The notes under the pieces are model-generated. The model saw nothing but the letters and a program-made list of their open reading frames with translations, ran no database searches and had not been told where the DNA came from. Both the position numbers and the translations under genes were made by a program. Shown here in pieces: positions 17,935 to 25,815 of a stretch of 64,000 nucleotides of DNA (its first letter is position 1; every line of letters begins with the position of its first letter). Origin of the DNA: Nisaea sp. (GTDB lineage Bacteria; Pseudomonadota; Alphaproteobacteria; Thalassobaculales; Thalassobaculaceae); contig NZ_JAEPQA010000002.1 of the NCBI RefSeq assembly GCF_017640745.1, positions 186,001 through 250,000 of the forward strand. The letters run 5' to 3'.

Positions 17935-18237
17935 TTAGCGGTTGAAGGTCTTGTTGAGGACGCGCACGCGCGCTCCCGTTTCGGGATCTGTGCGCATGGC
18001 GATGAAGGCAGCGCGGCGCTGTTCGCGCTCCCACGCGGTATTGAAGGCCGCTCGGTCGCTCTCCACCGCCATACCCGGCGACGGACGCGGCGCAGGGTGC
18101 GGCTTGTCCTTGGCAATCATCTCGGAGCCAGGCCCTTCCACCTTCGGGACAGCTTCTTGCCGGGCGGCATCGAAGCTCTCACGTGACGACGGCGCGTCGA
18201 TGCGCGTGGCTGATACGGTTTTGGCAAAACTGGTCAT
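17935..18237 (-). CDS. Hypothetical protein after the coupling-protein gene
   Basis: From the ATG at 18237 the protein has 100 residues (MTSFAKTVSA...). The start codon overlaps the stop of the coupling-protein gene as ATGA. The C-terminal half, FNTAWEREQRRAAFIAMRTD then RVRVLNKTFNR, is basic and helical. No domain is recognised. Tight coupling to the T4CP suggests a role in DNA processing or transfer control (inference). Confidence 0.6.
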   Translation of the reverse strand: MTSFAKTVSATRIDAPSSRESFDAARQEAVPKVEGPGSEMIAKDKPHPAPRPSPGMAVESDRAAFNTAWEREQRRAAFIAMRTDPETGARVRVLNKTFNR

Positions 18238-19838
18238 CCGATACGGCTCCAAGTTCCATCTGCGTATTGCGGGTAATGAGAAAATCTTGGATCGACCTTC
18301 TCCACGATCACGGGCCGCCACTGGGGACCACGCGGCGTCATGGTGAGCACGCGGTCAATGGGCGGGTGATACGGGTTCGGGTGGTAGCGTCCGGCCATGA
18401 AGGGCTGCTCGTAATACGGCCTGCGATCCGCCCAGATCGGATGACTGAGGCCATCCGCGAAGATCAGTTGCTTGTCCGCAGGCATGCCCAGCAACTCGTC
18501 TACGCTGCACAATGGGGCGCTCTTCAGAATGGGGGCCTCCGCCATGCGTTTTTGGTGGGCCATATCGAGCGCGGCATTGAGCGGATTGCCGCCGCTGAAC
18601 AGTGCCTTGGCGGCCTTCAGTGCCCCATGGCGCGCCATCTCCCGGTTGCGCGGGTCTACATAGGCCAATGTCTCATTGCCGAGCATCGTGGAGACCGTGC
18701 GGGCCGTGCGTTCGTCGCGGATGCCATACCAGCTTTGGAGCCCCGCCGAGGCGAGCAGCAGCGACTCTCCGTCCGGCGCGAGATTGTTCATCTGCTTGGT
18801 GCTCTGGAAGAAAGCCCATGGGCGGATGCCAAGGCCAGCATCGCGGGTGAACAGCTTGGCCACGAGGGGGAAGCCGCCAAGCTGGCCGCACTCGTCCAAG
18901 AACCATGTCTGGCGTGGGGCCGAGGGAGCGCGCGCCTTATAGGTTCTCGCGCCGACGAAGAACGCCTTGAGCACCGCTGCCCACGGTTCGACCGCCTCTG
19001 TCGGCGGCATAAGGTAGAGGTTGTAGGTCTGATCGCTGGAGCAAAGCTGCGACAGGCAGAAGTCAAAGGGCGGAGAAACAGCCTCCATCAGCACCGGGTC
19101 GGCAAGGGCTGTGAAGGCCCGGGTAATCTCACCCAGAATGCCCTTGAAGCCGCCCGTGCTGTCGGCGCGCGAGTTGGCAGCTTCTTCCTCGATCCGCTCC
19201 GCGAGATCGAACCCGGCCTCGGTCATCTCGAAGGCGAAGTCCAGCCAGGCTTCGCCGCCCATCACCAGTAGATTGATGGCGCGGTAGAGCGCAGGCAGCG
19301 TCAGAACACTGTCACATTTAACGATTGTGAGAACGATGGCGGCCAGGAACTCGTGAGCCCGCCCTTCGAAGTAGCGACCGTTCGCGCTTCCGGAAGGCGG
19401 GATCATGTTCTCGCAGAACACCAGCACATCCGAGACCAGATCCGGATTGTCCCGGTTCAGGTGCCCAACCGGATTGATGCGGTGATACGGCAGGCCGTGA
19501 AAGCGGCGCGGGTTCCAAAAAATGCAGAACTTGCGGGCGGGCACCTGCCATTGCGAGATGGCCGCGCACTCGCCCTTAACGTCCAAGATCAAACTGGTGC
19601 CGGAATAGCCGCCGCTACAGATGTTGTAAGCAAGGGTCGTGGTCAGCTTGCCAGACCTTGGCCCGGCGCACGTTACCAGCCCGGCCATGCCCGAATAGAC
19701 CAGTCCACGGTTCCCGTAGAACCCGACGAAGAGTGAGTCTCTCGTCCGGTTGAACAGTCCGGCTTCGGCAATCTCCTTCGGCTCGGCAAACCGGGCCGAG
19801 CCGAAGGCAGTCGCACTTCGTGAGAACGGCGCGGCCAT
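18234..19838 (-). CDS. VirD4/TraG-like type IV coupling protein
   Basis: The protein has 534 residues. It links the relaxase-DNA complex to a type IV secretion channel and pumps DNA with ATP. The Walker A is a variant, CAGPRSGKLTT (about 58-67), where most relatives have GxTxSGKG. The Walker B is WFLDECGQLGGFP. Further matches to TraG/VirD4 are SLILDVKGECAAIS, the WNPRRFHGLPYHRINP stretch, the WAFFQSTKQMNNLAPD region and QSWYGIRDERTARTVSTMLG. The N-terminal membrane anchor of VirD4 is not evident in this protein; the next gene upstream encodes a small two- or three-span membrane protein that may supply it. It is the only conjugation ATPase in the element. Confidence 0.88.
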   Translation of the reverse strand: MAAPFSRSATAFGSARFAEPKEIAEAGLFNRTRDSLFVGFYGNRGLVYSGMAGLVTCAGPRSGKLTTTLAYNICSGGYSGTSLILDVKGECAAISQWQVPARKFCIFWNPRRFHGLPYHRINPVGHLNRDNPDLVSDVLVFCENMIPPSGSANGRYFEGRAHEFLAAIVLTIVKCDSVLTLPALYRAINLLVMGGEAWLDFAFEMTEAGFDLAERIEEEAANSRADSTGGFKGILGEITRAFTALADPVLMEAVSPPFDFCLSQLCSSDQTYNLYLMPPTEAVEPWAAVLKAFFVGARTYKARAPSAPRQTWFLDECGQLGGFPLVAKLFTRDAGLGIRPWAFFQSTKQMNNLAPDGESLLLASAGLQSWYGIRDERTARTVSTMLGNETLAYVDPRNREMARHGALKAAKALFSGGNPLNAALDMAHQKRMAEAPILKSAPLCSVDELLGMPADKQLIFADGLSHPIWADRRPYYEQPFMAGRYHPNPYHPPIDRVLTMTPRGPQWRPVIVEKVDPRFSHYPQYADGTWSRIG

Positions 19839-19841
19839 GAT

Positions 19842-20150
19842 TTAGAACGCCGCACCCGCGAGGCGTAGCGCGCCGAAGCCCGCAACGCCCGCCAGGGCGT
19901 AGAACAGCGCGATCCTCGTAATGGAGAAGATCACAGCGCCCGAGAGCACGAAGCTCGCGTAGTACATGAGAAACGCAAACTCTTCGGAGCCATAGGCGCT
20001 CAGAACCAGCTTGCGGACAAGCGGACCGATAAACTCGAACAGCATCGGTGTTCCCAGCAGAGCCGCCAGCAACGCAAGCGAAATGGTCAGGATGTTCTGA
20101 CCCGGTGGGCCGTTCTCGTTCCCGGTGTTTGTGTTGCTCCAGTCCTTCAT
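19842..20150 (-). CDS. Small integral membrane protein upstream of the coupling protein
   Basis: The protein has 102 residues from an ATG at 20150 that overlaps the preceding stop as TGATG (a GTG three bases upstream is possible). A short polar N-terminus is followed by hydrophobic segments at roughly 20-42, 60-78 and 80-98. It ends 3 bp before the coupling-protein start. Given that the coupling protein lacks its own anchor, this may act as its membrane partner (inference). No family is recognised. Confidence 0.65.
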   Translation of the reverse strand: MKDWSNTNTGNENGPPGQNILTISLALLAALLGTPMLFEFIGPLVRKLVLSAYGSEEFAFLMYYASFVLSGAVIFSITRIALFYALAGVAGFGALRLAGAAF

Positions 20151-20638
20151 CACGCGGCTCCTTCCTCTGGGGTAATGTCGATCATCGCGGTGCCACCGCC
20201 GCGCCCGGATTCCCGGAACGCAATCCGGTAAAGGTCCTTGCGCTCGTCGGGGCGCAGGTCTGGATTGGCTTCGATGGCCATGAGGTTCAGGTTGTGGCGC
20301 TTGGTGCGCTCTTCGCTCTGCTTCTCGGCCAGCCGCCGGGCTGAATAGATGCCGAAACTGATCACGCCCACGACGGCAGCCAAGAAAGCGATGACCTTGC
20401 CGAGCGCGGTCAGGTTGTAGTTGCGCTGGCGCGCCGTCTCTGCCGCCAGAACGTTCTTACGCCGCAGCGTTTCCGCGTTCAGATCGGCAACATGCTGGTG
20501 AAAAATGCGCTGCTGGCGGGCCTGTTCGGCGGCAATGCGGATTTCTTTTTCCCGCATTTCCCGGCGCTCCCGCTCGGAGCACCCGCCGAGCAGCAGCGCT
20601 CCGGCTACTGCAACGGCGACAATGGCTTGCTTTCGCAT
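20150..20638 (-). CDS. Lipoprotein with coiled coil and one membrane segment
   Basis: The protein has 162 residues. The N-terminus MRKQAIVAVAVAGALLLGGC is a lipoprotein signal with the LGGC lipobox (Cys20). A charged coiled-coil stretch (about 22-75) follows, then a hydrophobic segment around 80-100 (VIAFLAAVVGVISFGIYSA). The C-terminal part contains LMAIEANPDLRPDERKDLYRIAFRESG. It is the first gene of the leftward transfer operon and faces the 247-residue HTH gene across 179 bp that must contain both promoters. Its function is unknown; envelope location beside the T4CP is the only clue. Confidence 0.65.
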   Translation of the reverse strand: MRKQAIVAVAVAGALLLGGCSERERREMREKEIRIAAEQARQQRIFHQHVADLNAETLRRKNVLAAETARQRNYNLTALGKVIAFLAAVVGVISFGIYSARRLAEKQSEERTKRHNLNLMAIEANPDLRPDERKDLYRIAFRESGRGGGTAMIDITPEEGAA

Positions 20639-20817
20639 GGCATCCTCCTTTCAAGCCATCTCATTCGGGCGATCTGCCGGGACGGACTCCCGTGCAAAAT
20701 CACTGGCTGGCTTGTCAGGAAGAGCAGGTTTGTTTGTTGGGGTTTTATGATGCTAGTCGCGGCGCAAGATGCTGTAAAACAGCTTACGGAAGATGAGCGC
20801 GTGAACCGGCAGGTTAA

Positions 20818-21561
20818 ATGTCTGAAAAACCGAATAAATCAGGCTCAAAGCAAAACAAAAAAGCGGGTCTTTCTACGCAGCCGCGAAACCGCTATCACCG
20901 CCGCGCCAAGCTGTCTGAGCACAGGTTTCTTAGAGTGCTGCGGTGCTTTTGTGATGAGAAGACCGTGGAGGACACGGCAGAGGAAACGCGGATCACACCG
21001 CGAACGATCCGTGATTTGTATGGCCGCTTTCGCGAGGCACTGCTCCGGGCTGCCCTGGAAGAACCTTTTGCGTTTGGGTGGACGGGGTACTTCCTGTTCG
21101 AGAAGCAGGAACTATCGCCAAGAGGCAATGCCATCATGGATGCCATCGCTGGCAGCGAGATGATGCGAAAGGCGCTCAATCATCACGGCATTCGGGCGGG
21201 GATAACGGGGGAGAAACCCGACCCGAGATTCAGCTACTTCCTGTTCGAAGTGGCAGCGCGCGTGTTCTGCGCGCTCTCCATGAGCAAGGATAACGACACG
21301 CTGTATTCCGATGAGATCCACGAGGCATATGCCGGGCTTCAACTGATCGCGCTCTACATTTACATGCACAAGGACAACCCGGACGATCCGGAGCTGTTCG
21401 AAGCGGTCACCACCTCGTTCGAGCGGATCATGCGGGATTTTCCGAAGCTGTTGGATCTGGAGGAGCTGGCGCACCTTATAAGCGGTTTCGCACCGCACCG
21501 TTATGGAACCCAAGTGCTCTATGACGACTTGAGGCGCTATCTGGCTAAGAACCCACTTTAA
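20818..21561 (+). CDS. HTH protein with unknown C-terminal domain
   Basis: The protein has 247 residues. After a basic, low-complexity N-terminus (1-30), residues about 32-75 form a helix-turn-helix (RFLRVLRCFCDEKTVEDTAE then ITPRTIRDLYGRFREAL). It resembles the N-terminal HTH of IS1595-type transposases, but the DDE domain does not follow. The remaining 165 residues are helical and acidic, with no known motif. It is probably a DNA-binding regulator of the element, transcribed divergently from the transfer operon. The start is the ATG at 20818; a few further codons upstream are open but lack a ribosome site. Confidence 0.6.
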   Translation: MSEKPNKSGSKQNKKAGLSTQPRNRYHRRAKLSEHRFLRVLRCFCDEKTVEDTAEETRITPRTIRDLYGRFREALLRAALEEPFAFGWTGYFLFEKQELSPRGNAIMDAIAGSEMMRKALNHHGIRAGITGEKPDPRFSYFLFEVAARVFCALSMSKDNDTLYSDEIHEAYAGLQLIALYIYMHKDNPDDPELFEAVTTSFERIMRDFPKLLDLEELAHLISGFAPHRYGTQVLYDDLRRYLAKNPL

Positions 21562-21639
21562 CACCCCATGATTAGAGAGAGTTATAGAGGTCTATTAATA
21601 ATTGTAGAAATTACTAATCATTGATATAATAAAAAATGA

Positions 21640-22740
21640 ATGCTTAGGGCTTTTTTATTATTTTTATTTTCGACGATAATTCTCTCTCTGTATATTTCGA
21701 GTGGGGCGTTTGCCGCTGATTGTAGTAGTCCAGACGGAAATGAAGCCGAAATAGACTACTTTGTCGCTGAGAATGTCTACAAATTCTGTAATGGGACCGA
21801 GTGGGTCTCGATGGTCGACACTGGCGGCGGTAGCGGAGCCACCTGCGACACGACAAAACAAGTCTTTTCTTATACCGGCACGGAACAGAGTTTCACAATT
21901 CCTGAAGGCTGCACGAAAATCACGATTAAAGCCTGGGGCGGCGCCGGTGGCGGCTCCAGCTACAACGGATACCTCTCCCCAGGTGGCACTGGTGGTTACG
22001 CAAAGGGCACCGTTAGCGTCACCCCAGGAAACACAATATCTATTGTCGTCGGAGGCGGCGGTTCTTCTGGCTACATCGGCAGCAGCACTTATGGAGATGG
22101 TAGCGGTGGTTTCGGTGGCGGCGGTGATACGGTTGCAAACCCTGGATCAGAGCAATCAGGTGCAGGCGCTGGCGGAGGTGCTTCTTATGTCTTCTCGGGT
22201 GAAACACCATATATCGTCGCCGGTGGCGGTGGCGGCGCCTCTAGTCTCACAGGCGGTGGCGGCGCGAACTATGCTGGTGGCTCCGGTGGTGGGACCACTG
22301 GTGAAGCGGGCACGGGCACATATACGCCTGGCGTAGGCGGGACCCAATCAGTCGCAGGCTTAAACGCGACATGTCACTCAACCAGCGGCGGGAAATTTGT
22401 GATTGGCGGCGGCGGATCGGCTTCTGGTTATTCAACCGGAGCAAATACAGGCGGTGCTGGTGGTGGCGGTTATTGCGGCGGTGGCGCCGGTACATCAACA
22501 ACGAATAATTCAAACAATAATGGAGATGCTGTGCCAGGCGGTGGTGGCGGATCCGGTTATATTATAGCAACAGCGACTGACACTACACTCACAGCAGGTC
22601 CGGCAGGCTCTACCCTACAGGGGACATCCAGTGGCATTCCTCCCAACAACACAGACCCAGATTATGTTTCAGGCGTCGGAGCTTCAGCTATAGCTGATGG
22701 CGGCAATGGTCTCGTAGTTATAGTTCCCTCGGGATCTTAG
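21640..22740 (+). CDS. Exported glycine-rich protein
   Basis: The protein has 366 residues. Residues 1-25 form a signal peptide (MLRAFLLFLFSTIILSLYIS then GAFA-A). A short Cys-containing head follows (DCSSPDGNE... YKFCNGTEWVSM), of the CNGTxW type seen at the N-terminus of some secreted proteins. From about residue 75 the sequence starts with SYTGTEQSFTIPEGC and TIKAWGGAGGG and then becomes glycine-rich, with GGGG runs separated by Ser, Tyr and Thr, like the Gly_rich domain of eukaryotic receptors and bacterial surface proteins. It is probably secreted or displayed. Glycine runs continue to about residue 300. The ribosome site is weak. Codon use is more AT-rich than the backbone, consistent with acquired cargo. 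Confidence 0.7.
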   Translation: MLRAFLLFLFSTIILSLYISSGAFAADCSSPDGNEAEIDYFVAENVYKFCNGTEWVSMVDTGGGSGATCDTTKQVFSYTGTEQSFTIPEGCTKITIKAWGGAGGGSSYNGYLSPGGTGGYAKGTVSVTPGNTISIVVGGGGSSGYIGSSTYGDGSGGFGGGGDTVANPGSEQSGAGAGGGASYVFSGETPYIVAGGGGGASSLTGGGGANYAGGSGGGTTGEAGTGTYTPGVGGTQSVAGLNATCHSTSGGKFVIGGGGSASGYSTGANTGGAGGGGYCGGGAGTSTTNNSNNNGDAVPGGGGGSGYIIATATDTTLTAGPAGSTLQGTSSGIPPNNTDPDYVSGVGASAIADGGNGLVVIVPSGS

Positions 22741-22747
22741 TGGCCCG

Positions 22748-22800
22748 ATACGCCCGTCACTCTCATGCATTATTGGCCGTTTGACTCGACGAGCCAGCAT
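22748..22800 (+). pseudogene. Remnant of the 3' end of a resolvase gene
   Basis: Immediately after the glycine-rich gene, one frame reads D-T-P-V-T-L (22748-22765) and, after indels, L-D-E-P-A-stop ending at TAG (22800-22802). The intact resolvase at 25.2-25.8 kb ends S-P-L-T-L ... R-L-G-L-D-E-A-A-stop, and the DNA downstream of both stops is also homologous. I read this as the last codons of a second, decayed resolvase copy with frameshifts. Nothing further upstream is left, because the glycine-rich gene stop is at 22740. Confidence 0.55.
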
Positions 22801-22860
22801 AGGCAGCAGCGCTGTGTCGGTGCTCGTGGCAGCTTTTAGTGCGGATCATTTCCGGATCAG
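22785..22860 (+). repeat. Diverged direct repeat, copy A
   Basis: This 76-base stretch aligns without gaps to 25798-25873 in the same orientation; by my count 63 of 76 positions match. It covers the end of the resolvase remnant and about 58 bp beyond, with conserved blocks CAGCAGCGCTGT, TCGGTGC, GGCAGCTT and GCGGATCA. The distal part carries spaced GATC motifs. It could be a recombination site recognised by the resolvase, or simply the duplicated tail of a mobile unit. Confidence 0.75.
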
Positions 22861-22880
22861 CTTGATGCAGGCTTCAGTGT

Positions 22881-23492
22881 TTAAGCGGCTTTAAACTCCC
22901 TAATCACCTTTAACGTCACTGGTGAATTGAGTTGCTTCAGGGCGGAGCTGTACCGCGCGCGGATGGCTTTGGTTCCGATCCCGAGGATCGTGTCTATTTC
23001 CTTCATCGGCATGCCTTCGAACACGAAGCGGGAGAACACCTCGTATTCGTCCTGGGGCATGCGGCGTATCAATTCCTCGGCAATGGCTGGAGCGGCTTCT
23101 GGTGGGATGATCGCTTTGAAGTCGAGTAGGGCGATCAGTGCGTCAACCTGATCGCCGGTTAGCTCGCGCTCCGGGAAGTATTTCTTGAGACGGCCCTTAT
23201 AGGCTCGCTGCCCGTAACCGTCGTCATAGGTCTCCCGCAGCCGATAAGGCCGGTCTAGCGCTTCAGGAGGGAACAGATCCGGCAATTCAAACCCCAGCGC
23301 TTCACACATAGCCACAGCGTCGTATTTCACGTAACCGGACTGGTCGATAGGAGAGCGGTCGAGCCGCAGATAGGTGTATAAGCAGTTGTAGTGAACGCCT
23401 AGATGCTCCGCGAGGCGGGAGACGCTTCCAAACTCGGAATTTTCTATGGCTTTTAGTAGCTGATTGTTCTTGGTTGTCGCATCAGAATTCAT
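22881..23492 (-). CDS. HTH regulator with sigma-70 region-4-like C-terminus
   Basis: The protein has 203 residues. The N-terminus (about 18-45, FGSVSRLAEHLGVHYNCLYTYL) is a helix-turn-helix. The C-terminal 60 residues (QDEYEVFSRFVFEGMPMKEI then GIGTKAIRARYSSALKQL) have the layout of sigma region 4: an acidic helix, then a two-helix DNA reader. The middle part is unassigned. It could be a phage-type or element-encoded transcription regulator. It is divergent from the next gene across an AT-rich 172-bp gap that probably holds both promoters. It lies between the two resolvase-tail repeats. Confidence 0.6.
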   Translation of the reverse strand: MNSDATTKNNQLLKAIENSEFGSVSRLAEHLGVHYNCLYTYLRLDRSPIDQSGYVKYDAVAMCEALGFELPDLFPPEALDRPYRLRETYDDGYGQRAYKGRLKKYFPERELTGDQVDALIALLDFKAIIPPEAAPAIAEELIRRMPQDEYEVFSRFVFEGMPMKEIDTILGIGTKAIRARYSSALKQLNSPVTLKVIREFKAA

Positions 23493-23664
23493 AATTAAAA
23501 CAATATACTACAGATTTATTTTAATTTTTATTCTTATTTTATCTAATTTTACATAATTCTTAAGAAAGTTGTGGGAATATAAGACTGCATCACTCCAAGA
23601 GTATTGGGTGATTGCCTAGAAGATATTCAAGTAAAAGCGAATTTAATTCGTGTAACGGGGTAAA

Positions 23665-24459
23665 ATGGAAGACGATAGCTTTGAGCCAGCAGCCGAAGAA
23701 GGGGGCGAGAACACGGTTGAATTCGTCGACGTTGTGGAGACGGAGCTTGAAGAGCGCGCTGTTGAGGCGCGTGAACACTCGGATGCCAATCTAAAGGACT
23801 TTCAGGCGGAGCAGTCAGAGACAAAAGCAGGCGGCAATTACCGCTTCTTCCCTGCCAATAACCCGAATAGCAAATCCGGTCTGGAGGCCGCTAAAGGCAG
23901 AGCGGCAACTCAGCAACTGCTAGCCGCAAGCGCTGCGGCATATGCTCAGCCAATTGCGCTAAACCTTGGTGGTCAGAACGTGAATATGACCCTTGGTGAT
24001 CTAAGAGACGCTGCCTCAGATCGCTACAATCACTATGCAAAGCAGGTCAGACAGCTCAAAGCGCAAGGAGCTTCTTCTGACAAGGTCAGAGCGGCACAAC
24101 AGCGGATGAGAGATTACCAAGACCTGATGACGATGACGGACTTGGTGGCTGCAGGTAAAATGTCTCCGGAAGAGTTGCAGCGGATTGTTGATGATAAGGA
24201 GATGGGCCCAGAGCTTCTTCAGGCGCACGAGACAAAAGTAGCTGCAGAAAACGACATAGCAAGAGAAGTAGAGTCCAATAGAGCTGCCGAATTTGCGGAT
24301 AACTCAAAAGAGGAAAAGGTGGCGTCCGCTTTTGCCGAAAACTACGGCATAGAGACTGCTACCACAGCACCTGAAAGCGACGAACCAAAGCCTCTGCAAG
24401 AGGTTGATTTTAGTAAAGTTGATTTCGCCAAAATCGGCTCAACGCCAGGTCTGGGTTAG
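23665..24459 (+). CDS. Acidic coiled-coil protein of unknown function
   Basis: The protein has 264 residues, starting at the ATG at 23665 behind GGGG. It is strongly acidic and Ala/Glu/Gln-rich. It is largely helical, with likely coiled coils at about 110-160 (RYNHYAKQVRQLKAQGASSD...) and 165-220, and a disordered acidic head and tail. The tail has a short internal repeat (DFSKVDFAKIG). There are no signal peptide, membrane segment or enzyme motifs. It converges on the small exported protein with a 2-bp gap. I do not recognise it. Confidence 0.55.
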   Translation: MEDDSFEPAAEEGGENTVEFVDVVETELEERAVEAREHSDANLKDFQAEQSETKAGGNYRFFPANNPNSKSGLEAAKGRAATQQLLAASAAAYAQPIALNLGGQNVNMTLGDLRDAASDRYNHYAKQVRQLKAQGASSDKVRAAQQRMRDYQDLMTMTDLVAAGKMSPEELQRIVDDKEMGPELLQAHETKVAAENDIAREVESNRAAEFADNSKEEKVASAFAENYGIETATTAPESDEPKPLQEVDFSKVDFAKIGSTPGLG

Positions 24460-24461
24460 GT

Positions 24462-24905
24462 CTAGTCATTATCAAGGGATGCTAACGAAACTGCGTCTGC
24501 GGGCAATTTACAGACGTTCGTGGCAACCCAGTTAACTCCCTGTATGACTGCATCATCGGCAGATGCGCTAGAATCTCCAGTACTGTTAAGCCTGTGCACG
24601 CTCGTAATTGCCGACTTTAGCCCTCGGGGCAGAACGATACTCCCGTCGCTTGTTTGATTAATTGTAACAAACTCCTTGCGGAGACATTGTGATGCGCTAT
24701 CGCCAAAGCGTCTAGCTAGCGTCAAACTACGTTCGGCGGCAATGTCGTAAATATACTGCACGCCCTGTCCGCCCGGCATGCTCGCTACTTCACCAACCGT
24801 CTTGCCATCACCTGCATGCGCGTCACCCATTGCGCCAAAGGCGGCCAATGCCACTCCGGCCAAAGCGCTTGTCGCTTGTAATCTTGTAGAAACTTTTGCC
24901 ATCAT
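24462..24905 (-). CDS. Small exported protein of unknown function
   Basis: The protein has 147 residues. Residues 1-31 form a Sec signal peptide ending in DAHA-G (an ATG one codon downstream is equally possible). The mature part of about 115 residues has two cysteines (in SQCLRKEF and NVCKLP) that could form one disulphide in the periplasm. Recognisable but unassigned stretches are QYIYDIAAERSLTLARRFGD and DDAVIQGVNWVATNVC. No family is known to me. It shares the interval between the two resolvase-tail repeats with the HTH and coiled-coil genes. Confidence 0.55.
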   Translation of the reverse strand: MMAKVSTRLQATSALAGVALAAFGAMGDAHAGDGKTVGEVASMPGGQGVQYIYDIAAERSLTLARRFGDSASQCLRKEFVTINQTSDGSIVLPRGLKSAITSVHRLNSTGDSSASADDAVIQGVNWVATNVCKLPADAVSLASLDND

Positions 24906-25209
24906 TCCGCTCCTGACTCCAAGGAATTAAGTTTCAATTGGAGTCGATTTTTGGGAATTTTATACACGTTTTTGGGTTGTTTGTCCAGTTTTTACTATTT
25001 GTCAACCGTCAGTGTGATATTTTTACATGCTTTCATAAGCGAACGTTTTTGATATAGGTGGTTGATGTTTATGAGGATTGATTTTTTGACTTGATGTGTA
25101 TTGAAGTTGTGCCAATCTACTCTCCTGTCGCGCTGGCTCGAAGCGGCAGCAAACCCCTGTGGCTCAGGCGCTCAAAAGGGTTCCCTTTTGAGCGAGGTCG
25201 GAGGGCGCG
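24906..25209. other. AT-rich region upstream of the resolvase, with a perfect inverted repeat
   Basis: No gene is visible here. The left 200 bases are the most AT-rich in the window and would hold the promoter of the exported-protein gene. At 25169-25194 CGCTCAAAAGGG and CCCTTTTGAGCG form a perfect 12-bp inverted repeat around TT, 15 bp before the resolvase start. In this position it may be a recombinase- or repressor-binding dyad, or part of a res site. As RNA it would form a very tight hairpin. Confidence 0.6.
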
Positions 25210-25815
25210 GTGACGCTGTGGTTCGGGGCAGAAAGCGACGGTCGGCGCATAGGGTATGCGCGGGTCTCGACGCGCGATCAGAAGATGCGCATGCAGCTCG
25301 ATGCCCTTAAGACCGCACAGTGCGACAGGATCTTCACTGACCACGGGATTTCGGGGGCTAGATCCAGCCGTCCAGGTCTCGACCGTCTTCTCGGCTACAT
25401 GAAGCCGGGGGATACGGTCATCGTCTACAAGCTCGACCGGCTAGGGCGCTCGGTTCTCCATCTATCGGACCTGCTCGTCCGCTTCCATGCCGAAGGGATA
25501 CATTTCTGCTCGCTTTCCGAAGGCATCAACACCGCGACGCCAGGTGGAAAGCTCGTCTATCACGTCTTCTCTGCGTTCGCGGAGTTCCAGCGTGACATCA
25601 TCGTCGAAAACACCATCGAGGGTATGCGCGCCGCGAAGAGGAGGGGGCGGCACGTCGGACGCCCTCGCAGCTTACGTCCTGCGGATGTGAAGGCAGCCCA
25701 TCGCGATATCCGGCAGTCGGGTGCCCGCCCGAAGGATATCGCCAAGCAGCTCGGGGTTTCGCCTCTTACGCTCAGTCGTGCAATCAAGCGTCTGGGGCTC
25801 GATGAGGCCGCATAG
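25210..25815 (+). CDS. Serine resolvase/invertase
   Basis: The protein has 201 residues from a GTG at 25210. It is a small serine recombinase of the Tn3 resolvase/Hin invertase class. RIGYARVSTRDQ holds catalytic Ser20. Further landmarks are IFTDHGISGARSSRPGL, VIVYKLDRLGRS, and the E-helix region FAEFQRDIIVENTIEGMRAAKRRGRHVGRP. A C-terminal helix-turn-helix (AKQLGVSPLTLSRAIKRL) completes it. It would resolve cointegrates or invert a short segment between paired sites. Its 3' end and downstream DNA are duplicated at 22.8 kb, and an inverted repeat lies just upstream, so the sites may be local. No transposase accompanies it. Confidence 0.92.
   Translation: MTLWFGAESDGRRIGYARVSTRDQKMRMQLDALKTAQCDRIFTDHGISGARSSRPGLDRLLGYMKPGDTVIVYKLDRLGRSVLHLSDLLVRFHAEGIHFCSLSEGINTATPGGKLVYHVFSAFAEFQRDIIVENTIEGMRAAKRRGRHVGRPRSLRPADVKAAHRDIRQSGARPKDIAKQLGVSPLTLSRAIKRLGLDEAA

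Noticed and set aside
21761-22336. Second frame inside the glycine-rich gene (191 codons)
   Set aside because: Glycine codon runs keep other frames open; the main frame has a signal peptide and recognisable glycine-rich domain.
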